Assembly: GCF_001420595.1 (NCBI RefSeq)
Contig: NZ_LJIX01000006.1
Span: 2,651,058 to 2,715,057 of the forward strand
Source: Cytobacillus solani
Lineage (GTDB): Bacteria > Bacillota > Bacilli > Bacillales > Cytobacillaceae
DNA: 64,000 bases
Reading direction: 5' to 3'
Positions 8,372-17,376 of the stretch are shown piece after piece; the first letter of the stretch is position 1; every line of letters begins with the position of its first letter. The position numbers and the translations under genes are program-made. The notes under the pieces were generated by a model, which was not told where the DNA came from, made no database searches, and saw only the letters and a list, made by a program, of their open reading frames with translations.

Positions 8372-9301
8372 CTATAATATTGGATTCTTCCTCTGATTTA
8401 CTTTTTCTTGTTGAATGATCCCTTGTGAAACTAAATATAAAGAAAATAGCAATAATAAATAACTTATCAATGGAAAGAAAAGTATCCATTGATAATAATA
8501 TATGGTTGAGCGGAACTGTCCAATTAGCCCAGCCCATTCTTTGGTAATCGAAATAAAGACAGGCGGATCCATCCGAATGAAAGTACCGCCAAAAAACAAA
8601 TTGAAGATCCCTAATTGACCAATCAAATGAAGAACTTGTATTACTTCATTCATAAAAATAATGTACATTTGACTTTTAAGGCTAGGAAGAATATGTTGTT
8701 TCGCAATATGTATTTTGTTCCCTCCCAACGATTGGGAAGCAGTAATATATAATTTTTTTTGCAATTCCATTGTTTTGCTGTAGACGTTTTCATAAACACC
8801 TATCACACCCAAAATAACCATTAAGGTGCCAACTATAGCACTTAATGTGAGTGGGCTCAAAACTGGCTCAATATTGATCCTGATTAAAATGAAATAAAGA
8901 ATAATAAAGACTGGAAACCCGCTAAATATATTGATTTTCAACTTAGCACTTTTCGCTGGAAAGTTTAGAGAATTCTGATTTAATGCAACAAAAATACCAA
9001 GAGAACCCCCAATTATCACTCTTAATAAAGCTACGATAATTACTGTAAAAATAGTATATTTCGCACCATACAATAGCAGTGTCAGAATATCATACCCCCA
9101 TTGGTCTGTTCCAAAGAGATGTTCCTTAGAAGGAGGAAATGGAGGAGCGGATAGCGTTCTTCCTTCTTCTGTAGAGTTATATTTTACTTCTGCTAGTTCA
9201 TCTACTTTATAAGGAGCAAAAATAGGACCAAAGACAGCGATCAGCAAGAAAAAACTGATCATAATGAGGCCAATGATTAACTTTACATTCAATCTACCCA
9301 T
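8372..9301 (-). CDS. ABC transporter permease, OppC/DppC-like
   Basis: A 309-residue membrane protein with a first helix (LIIGLIMISFFLLIAVFGP), a long extracytoplasmic loop containing the family-typical PPSKEHLFGTDQWGYD, then five further helices. The HLFGTDxxGxD signature is shared by OppC and DppC subunits of oligopeptide and dipeptide importers. Its start overlaps the stop of the upstream OppB-like gene by eight bases. No binding protein or ATPase gene is adjacent, so these permeases must borrow subunits from elsewhere or be remnants. The substrate is inferred only from the family. The 238 bp after it hold no gene. Confidence 0.85.
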   Translation of the reverse strand: MGRLNVKLIIGLIMISFFLLIAVFGPIFAPYKVDELAEVKYNSTEEGRTLSAPPFPPSKEHLFGTDQWGYDILTLLLYGAKYTIFTVIIVALLRVIIGGSLGIFVALNQNSLNFPAKSAKLKINIFSGFPVFIILYFILIRINIEPVLSPLTLSAIVGTLMVILGVIGVYENVYSKTMELQKKLYITASQSLGGNKIHIAKQHILPSLKSQMYIIFMNEVIQVLHLIGQLGIFNLFFGGTFIRMDPPVFISITKEWAGLIGQFRSTIYYYQWILFFPLISYLLLLFSLYLVSQGIIQQEKVNQRKNPIL

Positions 9302-10172
9302 TTATAAAAATCCTCTCTACTAAGAAGATAAAAAGTATAATTGTCAATAGAGTTACAATGTATAATACAAAGAAAGACAAAAGTGTAATCACAACTAAAT
9401 TATATTGATAACCAAAGTTATTGGGATATTCGAATAGAATTTCAGTCAATCCTCTTGTATTATATAAATACTCAATAATAAAAAGATTGCTAAGTGATAT
9501 TCCTACAATTTTATACAAATCAGCTTTTAAGAAAGGAAGGACATTGCTAATTACATGGTTTAAATAAATATATCTTTTCGTTAATCCTTTCGCTTTTGCT
9601 GTTAAAATATAATCTTCTGTTAAAACCTCATATGTTTTATCATTCAATGTCCGAATCAAATAAAATAATGGCAAGATAGAAAGAGTAAATATCGGTAAAA
9701 AGATAGCTGGATCATCCATCGATAATGATGCTACCTTTAATACTTTAACTCCTGTTTTTTTATAAATATATGTAATTAATAATTGAAGTAAGAGCACAAG
9801 GATAAAATCAGGAATAATCCCGATAAAACCTAAAGCAGAATAAACCCATTTCTCACTTTTTTTCCAAAACCAAATTCCAAGAATAAAGGATAATATGATA
9901 ACGATGAGCAATGATATTGATAAATAAAAGTAAGAAGAGAGAAAGAAACTCGAAAGATCACTTAATAAAAATCTCCTTCTGTCCCCTTGCATATAAAAAT
10001 AAGATTCACCAGTAAATAACCCAATAATGAAATTTGCAATTTCATTAGGAATTTCAAGAGGCTGAAAAATCAACCTCCCGTCCATGTTGTATAGGTATAA
10101 CGGTAGGGCAGCAAGAAAAAAGAGTAAGATTATGCTAGCAGCTTGAATAACAAAAAATTTTAGATAGCTCAT
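9294..10172 (-). CDS. ABC transporter permease, OppB/DppB-like
   Basis: A 292-residue protein with about six transmembrane segments. Between TM4 and TM5 lies the EAA-type cytoplasmic loop (TEDYILTAKAKGLTKRYIYLNHV), whose A-x-x-K-G-L core docks onto the transporter ATPase and is characteristic of OppB-type permeases. GAGGTAGGGA precedes the ATG at 10172. It is the first gene of a two-gene unit with the OppC-like permease. The sequence is divergent from standard OppB (the periplasmic region is short), so the cargo may not be a normal oligopeptide. Confidence 0.85.
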   Translation of the reverse strand: MSYLKFFVIQAASIILLFFLAALPLYLYNMDGRLIFQPLEIPNEIANFIIGLFTGESYFYMQGDRRRFLLSDLSSFFLSSYFYLSISLLIVIILSFILGIWFWKKSEKWVYSALGFIGIIPDFILVLLLQLLITYIYKKTGVKVLKVASLSMDDPAIFLPIFTLSILPLFYLIRTLNDKTYEVLTEDYILTAKAKGLTKRYIYLNHVISNVLPFLKADLYKIVGISLSNLFIIEYLYNTRGLTEILFEYPNNFGYQYNLVVITLLSFFVLYIVTLLTIILFIFLVERIFING

Positions 10173-10248
10173 ATGCTAATCCCTACCTCAAAAGTTTTAA
10201 AATTTCACGAGAGCTGTTTATTCTAAATAACTTAGACACCAGTGCAAT

Positions 10249-10626
10249 TCATTGGCATACACCTAATGGATTTCCGTCAGGGTCATAAAAAGTGAAAAAC
10301 TTAGTATATCCTTCTCCACCAATCGGATTCACTTTGACACCTTGTTCAAGTAACACTCTGTATGTCACATCAATGTCTCGAGGAATAAAGTTATAGTATT
10401 TACCAACACCAAAGTCATTTTCAGGAAATTTCATTGGCTGATGGTTATTCGTTCGCACAAGACATACTACCGTTTGGGACTCTTCCGCAATCTTCATCAC
10501 GGCAGCCTCTTCCTCAAGATAGATTAATTTAAATCCAAGATTTTCTTCATACCATTTTGATGATAATTTAGGATCCTTGACAGGTATAAATACACCTTCC
10601 ATCCCTTTCAAAAGTGGTTGATTCAT
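10249..10626 (-). CDS. VOC family protein
   Basis: A protein of 125 residues with one complete VOC unit pair: VFIPVKDPKLSSKWYEENLGFKL at the N-terminus and FFTFYDPDGNPLGVCQ at the C-terminus. The final strand ends LGVCQ, so the usual last-strand Glu ligand is replaced, which argues for a binding or unusual catalytic role. GGAGGGAAGGG precedes the ATG. The function within the superfamily is unknown. Confidence 0.82.
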   Translation of the reverse strand: MNQPLLKGMEGVFIPVKDPKLSSKWYEENLGFKLIYLEEEAAVMKIAEESQTVVCLVRTNNHQPMKFPENDFGVGKYYNFIPRDIDVTYRVLLEQGVKVNPIGGEGYTKFFTFYDPDGNPLGVCQ

Positions 10627-10852
10627 TCCCTTCCCTCCATTAAATATATAATCTATTTTTATTTCGCTTTTTCTACATTAAAATCCTTTTATTTACAGCC
10701 GCATTCCACTAATCTACCAAACACTAAGTAAAATTTCGACGATAAATCTTATTACTATAGCCATTCTATCCTTTAACTCCAATCTCCAATTTATCAAAGA
10801 GTATTCTTTACTCATTTTAGTAGAAAATTCTAACAAATAATAGGCATTAAAA

Positions 10853-10881
10853 AAACAGGCAGAAATTTTGTCTGCCTGTTT
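10853..10881 (-). terminator. Rho-independent terminator
   Basis: AAACAGGCAGA (10853-10863) and TCTGCCTGTTT (10871-10881) form a perfect 11-bp stem around a 7-nt loop. On the minus strand it is followed by a run of T, so it ends transcription from the VOC gene at 11060-11422. The remainder of 10627-11059 shows no gene. Confidence 0.85.
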
Positions 10882-11059
10882 AAATTCTTAAAATAAGTAT
10901 GATTCCCCATCATCTGGGACTAAAAACACTCCTTTACTTCTTGTTCATCAATCGCGACCTTTTGTTGAATAACTAAAAAAAGTTCTCAAACTAAAAAACA
11001 TTTAATTCTTCTTTAATTAACGTCCACGTTAGCATAAGAAGTGAATAGTGTATCAATTT

Positions 11060-11422
11060 TTAATTAAGTGATTTTTTCTCCCAAATTTCAATCCATCTCC
11101 CTTCTGGATCAGAAATCCAAATAAATGTTCCATACTCGCTTTTTTCAGGCTCTTTAAGAAGAGGTATTCCAATTCTGTTGAAATGCTCCATCCAAGCTTC
11201 AATTTCTTCTACTTGAAAATTTAACATTACAGATTGTTCTTCAGGAAAATAATCACTTTCTTCATTAAAGAAAGAAAAGATCGTTTCGTTGTCAGCATCT
11301 GGTTTGATGACAGTTCCATTCCAATCTCCCATCGAAATTCCTAGTGTTTCTTTATACCAATTTTTTAATGCATCAATATCTTTTGATCTCAAAAAAATTC
11401 CACCGAAACCTTTTATTCTCAT
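11060..11422 (-). CDS. VOC family protein
   Basis: A protein of 120 residues from the ATG at 11422. An ATG five codons further upstream is rejected because its GGGAGGT codons are the ribosome binding site for the inner start. The fold is shown by GGIFLRSKDIDALKNWYKETLGI and by the C-terminal WISDPEGRWIEIWE, which keeps the Glu metal ligand. The sequence resembles the glyoxalase-like lineage of VOC proteins, but the reaction cannot be assigned. It ends at a strong terminator 180 bp downstream. Confidence 0.85.
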   Translation of the reverse strand: MRIKGFGGIFLRSKDIDALKNWYKETLGISMGDWNGTVIKPDADNETIFSFFNEESDYFPEEQSVMLNFQVEEIEAWMEHFNRIGIPLLKEPEKSEYGTFIWISDPEGRWIEIWEKKSLN

Positions 11423-11644
11423 AGTCTGACCTCCCATTAAATATAATTTAAAAAATATCCTGCCAAGTTAGTTTAACGAATAATCTTTCACAAACACCAT
11501 ACTATCATAACCATAAGGATTCAATTTTTCTTGTTAATCTTCCTCGATTAAATGATTCTTTTTAAAAAAGGCGCGTTCTTAAATATTAAAAATTATTCTA
11601 ATCTTTATTATGCTCTGTTAAACATTAATGTAGTTTAAATAAAA

Positions 11645-12127
11645 TTAATAATTGATTATGTTGTTTCCAAGTGTAAACAAAAGAGGAATCATTGCTATTA
11701 ATAGAATTCCTACAACAATTGTAGAAATCAGAACTTCCTTTATCGTAATATGCTTTGACGTTTGTAATTTATAAAGGATGACGGTATTAATAGGTATATT
11801 TAATAATAAGGCTGTAACAAGACCCGGAGCATAAGTTTTCAAAAAAATGGTAGCAATCAAATGTGGAAAAATGGCATTAAAAATCATAGAGCCCAAAAAT
11901 CCAATAAATGCCCATTTTAATAGATTTGCATCAGGAAAACTTAAATAAAGAAAAGTAATTAAATAGGCAAGTGAAGTAATGATAAGTACTGCAAAATGAA
12001 ATTCATTTGGTGTGACAGGCTTTTGTATAAAAAATCCTATTTGAGACCATTGAGGGAGCCATAATGCTTCTTCTAGATTATGTAATGTGATTGCTAAACA
12101 AAAGAAAATAGCATAATAACTTTTCAT
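11645..12127 (-). CDS. HXXEE domain membrane protein
   Basis: A 160-residue protein with about five hydrophobic helices. Near the N-terminus LHNLEEALWLP carries the H-x-x-E-E signature that names this family of small membrane proteins of unknown function; the residues suggest metal binding within the membrane. AGAGGTAGT lies close to the ATG at 12127. Its neighbours are a decayed DinB gene and VOC genes, so context gives no pathway. Confidence 0.8.
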   Translation of the reverse strand: MKSYYAIFFCLAITLHNLEEALWLPQWSQIGFFIQKPVTPNEFHFAVLIITSLAYLITFLYLSFPDANLLKWAFIGFLGSMIFNAIFPHLIATIFLKTYAPGLVTALLLNIPINTVILYKLQTSKHITIKEVLISTIVVGILLIAMIPLLFTLGNNIINY

Positions 12128-12165
12128 AATACTACCTCTTTTCCTTTCTTCCCTTAACAGTTAAA

Positions 12166-12435
12166 CTATGAAATCAACTCGTTTTTAAGTAACCGTTTAA
12201 TGGTTCTAATCTGACCGCGATGGCTAATCTCATCTTCCATCACGTGAAACCAGAGGTAGTAATTATTATAAGGAACACCATTCCCCCAGCAGTTTTCTTC
12301 AAATAACCAGATATCCTTTTTCGATTTAAGGAATGTTAAGGTCTTTTCTCTAACTTGAGATAATTCATCTATGTAATAATGAAGGGAATGTTTTTTTATT
12401 TTTTCTCTTGCCTTGTCCCCTAATTCTAATCCTCT
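12166..12435 (-). pseudogene. DinB-family protein remnant (C-terminal part)
   Basis: About 89 codons are open from just after a TAA at 12436-12438 to the TAG at 12166. They contain EENCWGNGVPYNNYYLWFH and MEDEISHRGQIRTIKRLL, where the EDEISHRGQI helix carries the last metal-binding His of DinB proteins. The N-terminal half is absent and no ribosome binding site precedes the frame. It is a second DinB fragment, unrelated by position to 4891-5283. Confidence 0.7.
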
Positions 12436-12637
12436 TTATGATTGACCTCCCCTTAAGTACAATAACTTCAACAAACGAGTTCTTTAATCCTTCATGGAAC
12501 AACCTTATATTTTACCCTTAAATGTTAAAGGTAAAATTGGAAATCTTCAAACACTTGATTTCCTACATTTATTTATTATTAGAAACAAATAATTCCTACT
12601 CTTTTTAATACCTACTCTTTAATTTTGGTTCAAAAAA

Positions 12638-12657
12638 AGCTACCTATAATGGCAGCT
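12638..12657 (-). terminator. Rho-independent terminator of the small membrane gene
   Basis: On the minus strand AGCTGCC pairs with GGTAGCT (one G-U) around ATTATA and is followed by TTTTTTT. It lies 49 bp beyond the stop of the 69-codon gene. Next to it GCTAGCTTA occurs twice in tandem (about 12669-12686), with no evident role. Confidence 0.75.
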
Positions 12658-12705
12658 TAGATTCTATGTGTAGCAAGGCTAGCTTAGCTAGCTTAATAAA
12701 CCGGT

Positions 12706-12915
12706 CTACTTATCATTATTTAAATCACGATCAAGAAATGATTTTTTGTTCTCTTCGACTCCATACTTTTTTTCGATTAATTGACCAACCACAGACTTGT
12801 TAATACCAGTTCTGACTGCTGTTGAAACTACTAAATACAGAATAAATAAGCCAACAATCAAAAGAATAATATTAACCACTAGAACTAAACTAGGTACACC
12901 AATATTAGCTAACAT
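12706..12915 (-). CDS. Small single-pass membrane protein, unrecognised
   Basis: A 69-residue protein with one strong membrane helix (about residues 9-34, rich in Val, Ile and Leu), then a charged cytoplasmic tail ending FLDRDLNNDK. The start is convincing: AGGGGGG lies six bases before the ATG. It has its own terminator, which supports real expression. No family was recognised. Confidence 0.6.
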   Translation of the reverse strand: MLANIGVPSLVLVVNIILLIVGLFILYLVVSTAVRTGINKSVVGQLIEKKYGVEENKKSFLDRDLNNDK

Positions 12916-13033
12916 ATTTTCCCCCCTGCTCTAATGTTAGCCGATTTTTACTATCAGCGGAGAAAATAAATTGAAAATTTTGGTACAACTTTTTACAACT
13001 ATCTATAGATTTTCAAGTTCAGAGATTACTTTG

Positions 13034-13612
13034 TTATGCCTGTGCGGTAATTGGATGTTTAAAATACATAGGAAATTCAAGATTGCCAGTGTTCCTAATA
13101 AAAAGAACATTTTCGTTTTCAGATTTCTCCTTATGAACGCCAGCAAGATCGGGTGTAAAATGAAATACTGCTTTCGATGTCGTATCTGTACTCAATTGAT
13201 CTATTATCCTCTCTAGATTTACTTGCTTACTAGAGATCACATCATAAAGATGAAGAGTTGTGCCTTCCGTCTCGTTGATAACAATAGCCGATTCCTGCTC
13301 CAGGTAGTACACATCCTCTGCGAAGACCTTCATTGCGTAAAACATATACAGTTCTTCATTCTCTTTCGTTTCGAAATGAGATGAAGGTTGCCTTCTTTTA
13401 GTACATTCGTAAATAAAAATTAAATCTCGAATTTTAGGTGGATTACTATTCCTTCTCGGCTGCACTTCTACACTATAAAGCGTTTCATCTGTTCTTTTAA
13501 AACCAAATTTCGGGTAAAAGTCCAGAACTGACTCATTGGTAAATAGATACATGATCTCTATATGCTTGTAGTCATTAAGCACTTTTTCCATGAGTTGTAT
13601 TTCACCATCCAT
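13034..13612 (-). pseudogene. GNAT acetyltransferase lacking its N-terminal half
   Basis: The 192 codons begin inside a GNAT domain: MEKVLNDYKHIEIMYLFTN and SVLDFYPKFGFKRTDET match the late beta5-alpha4 part of the fold. The acetyl-CoA-binding R/Q-x-x-G-x-G/A segment and everything before it are missing. The C-terminal extension (about residues 60-192) is intact. The nominal ATG has no ribosome binding site. It begins 35 bp after the pbuE stop on the same strand, so read-through could still transcribe it. A deletion joining it to pbuE is the simplest explanation. Confidence 0.6.
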
Positions 13613-13646
13613 ATTCTTCTAATCTAACATCAGACGATAGGAAAGT

Positions 13647-14816
13647 CTAGGCGGCAGTTGTGTTTTCCCTTGCCATTGTAGGTCTTGTCAAAGAAAATAC
13701 AGCACATAGTAAGGCGATAATAACAATGACACTTCCAAACCAGGCCGTACTTGAAACGGTGCCGGTTTGGTTTAACACGATTCCGCCAATTGCCGATCCT
13801 AGAGAAATCCCGATTTGCAATGCGGAATTATTAAAGCTTTGCTGGATGTCTGACGTTACAGGATCCGTTTGAATCAAATAGCTTTGCTGCGGTGGGGCGA
13901 GGCTCCAACTTAATGCAGCCCAAACCATCATCACTGGTATGAATAAGGCAAGTGAGAAAGTCGTAAATGGCAATAAGCTTAAAACGATAGCGAATGCACT
14001 GATGACAATGATAATACTTTTATGTGGACCAATCCAATCAGAAAGTGTTCCACCAAATGCTCCTCCACTTACAGCTGCGATTCCAAATACAAAATAGCAA
14101 ATACTAATCCAATTCGAATTTAAATGAAGATTTGTTTCCAAAAATGGCGTGAAATAAGCATAAAGTGTATAATGTCCGGCAAGCATAAATAAGGTTGCCA
14201 GATGAGCACTGCCAAGTTTTGCACTGGCAACTGCTTTTAATTGTTGTGTAAGTGGAATCGTTTTTTCCCCAGGAATACGCTCCAAAAATAGGGAAATCAA
14301 CACCATTGATCCAATTGATAATACGGCGATTCCAAGGAATATGATACGCCATCCAAATGTATTTGAAATTAAGATACCTAATGGTACACCAAGCACAAGT
14401 GACGAACTAATTCCCATATAAATAAGCCCAAGAGCCTTTGCACGGTGAGCTGGAGCAACAACTTTCGCTGCAATCGTTAGAGAAAGTACAACGATTAATG
14501 CAGTACTTGTTGCGGTTAGCACCCTTGCGATCATCATAAAGGTAAAATTAGGACTGAAATATGTTAGTACATTACCAAGGAAAAAGATAAATAAAGAAGT
14601 TAGATATAGTTTCTTACGCTCTACTTTACTCGTTAATACAAGCAGAACAGGTCCGGCAATAGCATATATTAGAGCAAACACGGTAATCAGCTGTCCGGCA
14701 GCGCTTAATGAAATGTTAAAATCATCAGCGATCGTCGGCAAGATCCCGCCTACGACTAATTCAACCAACCCAACTGCAACAGTGGATAAGGCTAAAATAA
14801 AGATTTTCAAATTCAT
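13647..14816 (-). CDS. pbuE: Purine efflux pump PbuE (MFS)
   Basis: A 389-residue MFS transporter with twelve predicted helices. The opening [31 protein letters not shown]-type helix 4 ([21 protein letters not shown]) and [18 protein letters not shown] closely follow the pattern of Bacillus PbuE, an adenine and hypoxanthine exporter. The decisive support is upstream: a purine riboswitch of the adenine class with an overlapping terminator lies directly before it on the same strand, the arrangement known for B. subtilis pbuE. Excess adenine should therefore turn expression on. AAGGATGAG precedes the ATG. Confidence 0.93.
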   Translation of the reverse strand: MNLKIFILALSTVAVGLVELVVGGILPTIADDFNISLSAAGQLITVFALIYAIAGPVLLVLTSKVERKKLYLTSLFIFFLGNVLTYFSPNFTFMMIARVLTATSTALIVVLSLTIAAKVVAPAHRAKALGLIYMGISSSLVLGVPLGILISNTFGWRIIFLGIAVLSIGSMVLISLFLERIPGEKTIPLTQQLKAVASAKLGSAHLATLFMLAGHYTLYAYFTPFLETNLHLNSNWISICYFVFGIAAVSGGAFGGTLSDWIGPHKSIIIVISAFAIVLSLLPFTTFSLALFIPVMMVWAALSWSLAPPQQSYLIQTDPVTSDIQQSFNNSALQIGISLGSAIGGIVLNQTGTVSSTAWFGSVIVIIALLCAVFSLTRPTMARENTTAA

Positions 14817-14882
14817 AATCTATTACTCATCCTTTCTAATGGAATCTAAAAGAAATAGGCTTGAAGGTCTTTTTTAGAAAAC

Positions 14883-14936
14883 AAAAAAATCCAGATTACA
14901 AAAAATGATTCATTCATTTTCTGTAATCAGGATTTT
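14883..14936 (-). terminator. Terminator hairpin of the adenine riboswitch (expression platform)
   Basis: AAAAATCC-GATTACA...AATGA and its complement form a stem of about 24 bp (22 matches) around a short loop, followed by T7 on the minus strand. Its 5' arm on the transcript reuses the P3 and P1 3' strands of the aptamer (14921-14935), so ligand-stabilised aptamer and terminator exclude each other. This makes an ON switch. Confidence 0.88.
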
Positions 14937-14984
14937 TAAGGTTCCTGGTAGAGACCCTCAAGCCATATTCTTGAGGTTATACAG
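14921..14984 (-). ncRNA. Purine riboswitch aptamer, adenine class
   Basis: Read on the minus strand, P1 pairs CTGTA with TACAG. P2 is CCTCAAG/CTTGAGG closed by AATATGG, and P3 is CAGGA/TCCTG with loop ACCTTAAAAA. The J2/3 core is GTCTCTACC. The ligand-reading base lies in TGATTACAG, where the T before TACAG is the U74 position that selects adenine; guanine switches have C. P1 overlaps the terminator. A TATAAT about 10 bp upstream is a likely -10 box. The rest of 14985-15194 carries only the LysE promoter region. Confidence 0.92.
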
Positions 14985-15194
14985 GTTATATTATATTAAT
15001 TGTGATCACTTTGTACATATTACTACGCATCCTTCTATTTTTCAAGTAAAACATTCTTTCTACACCAAATTCAGTATATATACTACTCTCGATTATTCAA
15101 AAATAAATTTTTGCTTATCATAATCGGTTACGTAATCAAGAATTTACTGATACAATATTCCCAACATTCGAAATACCGACTGGAGGAGATTAAA

Positions 15195-15821
15195 TTGTTC
15201 ACTCTTTCTACGTTAAGTACATTCATAGTTATTGTTATTGGTTTATTTTTAATACCCGGTCCAGCCGTTATACTTATCGCCACTCGTACAGCACAAAGTG
15301 GCCGTAAAGCAGGAATTATTGCAGGTCTTGGAATCGCCACTGGGGATATTATTCATACACTATTTGCTGCAATTGGACTCTCAGCCATATTGATGACTTC
15401 ATCACTTGCTTTTAATTTCGTAAAAATTATTGGAGCAGTCTACTTAATTTACCTAGGGTTAAGGGCGATTTTAGAAAAGCCAACAGATCTTCAATTACCA
15501 AATGACTCTCAGAAGAAAACGTCAAATACTTATAGCCAAGCAATCTTCATAGAAGTTTTAAATCCAAAGACAGCACTATTTTTTCTGTCATTCTTGCCGC
15601 AATTTGTTCATCCGGAGCAAGGCTCATCTTTTCTACAGTTTTTGATTCTTGGATTGATCTTCGTACTATTAGGAGCAATTTACACAACGATAGTAGCAAT
15701 GAGTATACAGCTTTTAAGTCGCTTAGTTAAGCGAATATCCTGGATTGGCCATTGGAGCAGCAGGATTGTAGGAGTCATCTATATTAGTCTTGGTCTAAAA
15801 GTCGCGTTTCAGAGCCGATAG
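15195..15821 (+). CDS. LysE/RhtB family amino acid exporter
   Basis: A 208-residue membrane protein with about six helices. The N-terminal IPGPAVILIATRTAQSGRKAGIIAG is the LysE/RhtB signature, followed by GLGIATGDIIHTLFAAIGLS and later the family-typical NPKTALFFLSFLPQF. Members export amino acids or homoserine lactone-like compounds. The open frame extends further upstream, but the TTG at 15195 is chosen because GGAGGAG (15182-15188) lies six bases before it and no other start has a site. It is divergent from pbuE across the riboswitch region. Confidence 0.87.
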   Translation: MFTLSTLSTFIVIVIGLFLIPGPAVILIATRTAQSGRKAGIIAGLGIATGDIIHTLFAAIGLSAILMTSSLAFNFVKIIGAVYLIYLGLRAILEKPTDLQLPNDSQKKTSNTYSQAIFIEVLNPKTALFFLSFLPQFVHPEQGSSFLQFLILGLIFVLLGAIYTTIVAMSIQLLSRLVKRISWIGHWSSRIVGVIYISLGLKVAFQSR

Positions 15822-15841
15822 TCAGGAGAAATTACAACATA

Positions 15842-15877
15842 AAAGGCTGTCCATAGATTCCTTCTTGGAACAGCCTT
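15842..15877. terminator. Hairpin after the LysE gene, possibly bidirectional
   Basis: AAAGGCTGTCCA pairs with TTGGAACAGCCTT with one bulge. T runs are short on both sides (TTTT on the minus strand), so it may serve both converging units. Confidence 0.55.
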
Positions 15878-15907
15878 GGACTGATATTATTTTATGTCAT
15901 ATTAATC

Positions 15908-16240
15908 TCAGAATCTATATGCTTCCCTTTTCTTATCTTCATTATCCAGGAATAAAGAATGGATAAAGCCTAAGTACCCTGTTAGAGGATAAACAGTACT
16001 GACTAATGTAATAAAGCCGATGAAGCTGGCACCGAAACCAGCAAAAACAAATACAGTAACGAATAAATTGAACTTTTGGCTTTCTCTCTTTACAAATCTT
16101 GCGGTGAATGCATATAACATGCCAACTGCCGTATTATAGATTTTTCCTAATTATAAAATGAACATTAACATACCAAAGACTGGAGAAATCTCATTAGCTA
16201 GAGCCAGGATCGGCAGAGTATTCCTCTCTATCCTTCTCTT
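15908..16240 (-). pseudogene. YkvI-like membrane protein remnant
   Basis: A continuous frame reads TLPILALANEISPVFGMLMFIL, then a TAA, then LGKIYNTAVGMLYAFTARF and two more hydrophobic helices to the end (GFIGFITLVSTVYPLTGYLG). This looks like the last three or four helices of YkvI-type membrane proteins, with the N-terminus deleted and an in-frame stop near 16151. The nominal ATG at 16120 lies inside a helix and has no ribosome binding site. Confidence 0.6.
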
Positions 16241-16245
16241 TGATA

Positions 16246-17355
16246 TTAAGAATACGTCTTCTCAAAAACAGTAAATTGCTTAATCGTTTCCAAATTGGGG
16301 TCATAACCGATACCAGGCATTTCCGGTATTGTAATCATTCCGTTTTCGACCACAACTTCTGGTTCAATTATATCCTTTTCCCAATATCTTGAGGATGCTG
16401 CTGTATCACCTGGCATGATAAAGTTAGAAAGAGTAGTTAAAGCAATATTATGGGCACGTCCGATACCAGCCTCAAGCATCCCGCCGCACCATACCGGTAT
16501 ACCAAGTTCTTGACAAAGATCATGAATTCTCTTTGCCTCTGTTAACCCACCAACTCGGCCAATTTTTATATTGATAATTTTGCAGCTGCCTAATTCAATT
16601 GCTTTTCTGGCATCTTCATAGGAATGAATGCTTTCATCTAAACATATCGGCGTACTGATTTCTCTTTGCAGGACAGCATGGTTTATAATATCATCCGAGG
16701 CTAACGGCTGTTCAATCATCATAAGATCAAATTCATCCAGTTGTTTTAATAAAGAAATGTCCTTCAGTCGGTAAGCAGAATTAGCATCAGCCATAAGAGG
16801 AACCTTTGGAAAGTGCTTTCTGACCTCTCTCATAACCTCTACGTCCCAGCCTGGCTTGATCTTCACCTTCATTCGCTTGTAGCCTTCATTTACATATTCT
16901 TCAATAAGACTCAGCAAGTCATCGAACGTATTTTGTATGCCAATGCTAATCCCAACGTCAATTTGGCTTTTCGATCCTCCGAGTGCTTTTGCAAGGGGAA
17001 TCCCCTTTTGCTTGGCATATAATTCCCAGACAGCCCCTTCAAATGTGGATTTTGCCATATTGTTTTTCCGTATGGTTGAAAGCATGCCTGACACATCGTC
17101 AGGGTGTGAGATTTCTTTATTTAATAGATGGGGAATAATAAAGTCTTCAAGCATATGCCAATTCGTTTTTAACGTTTCTTCATTATACCAAGGGGAATGG
17201 AAGGCTACAGATTCCCCCCATCCGCTTAGACCGTTTTCATCCTTCGCTTCTAGTAAAAGAAATTCTTTATCCTGGAATGTTCCAAAGCTTGTTGTAAACG
17301 GGGATTTCATTCTCATTTTCATCTGACGTAAAACAACTTCTGTCACTTTCACCAT
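16246..17355 (-). CDS. N-succinylamino acid racemase / o-succinylbenzoate synthase (enolase superfamily)
   Basis: About 369 residues with an N-terminal capping domain and a TIM barrel. The catalytic lysines are seen in [10 protein letters not shown] (K-x-K) and [10 protein letters not shown]. The metal ligands follow in [15 protein letters not shown] and CLDESIH. This is the NSAR/OSBS subgroup. It ends an operon with an M20 hydrolase and a GNAT, exactly the trio described for conversion of D- to L-amino acids through N-succinyl intermediates (Geobacillus work from the Gerlt group), which favours racemase over menaquinone synthesis. Of several starts, the ATG at 17355 best fits AAAGGTGG. Confidence 0.88.
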   Translation of the reverse strand: MVKVTEVVLRQMKMRMKSPFTTSFGTFQDKEFLLLEAKDENGLSGWGESVAFHSPWYNEETLKTNWHMLEDFIIPHLLNKEISHPDDVSGMLSTIRKNNMAKSTFEGAVWELYAKQKGIPLAKALGGSKSQIDVGISIGIQNTFDDLLSLIEEYVNEGYKRMKVKIKPGWDVEVMREVRKHFPKVPLMADANSAYRLKDISLLKQLDEFDLMMIEQPLASDDIINHAVLQREISTPICLDESIHSYEDARKAIELGSCKIINIKIGRVGGLTEAKRIHDLCQELGIPVWCGGMLEAGIGRAHNIALTTLSNFIMPGDTAASSRYWEKDIIEPEVVVENGMITIPEMPGIGYDPNLETIKQFTVFEKTYS

Positions 17356-17376
17356 CATAACCACCTTTATCCATTA

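Noticed and set aside
12667-12690. GCTAGCTTA direct repeat as an attachment site
   Set aside because: Only two adjacent 9-bp copies are seen, with no integrase or tRNA nearby.
16937-17326. 129-codon plus-strand frame opposite the racemase gene
   Set aside because: Antisense to a clear enolase-superfamily gene, without a start signal.
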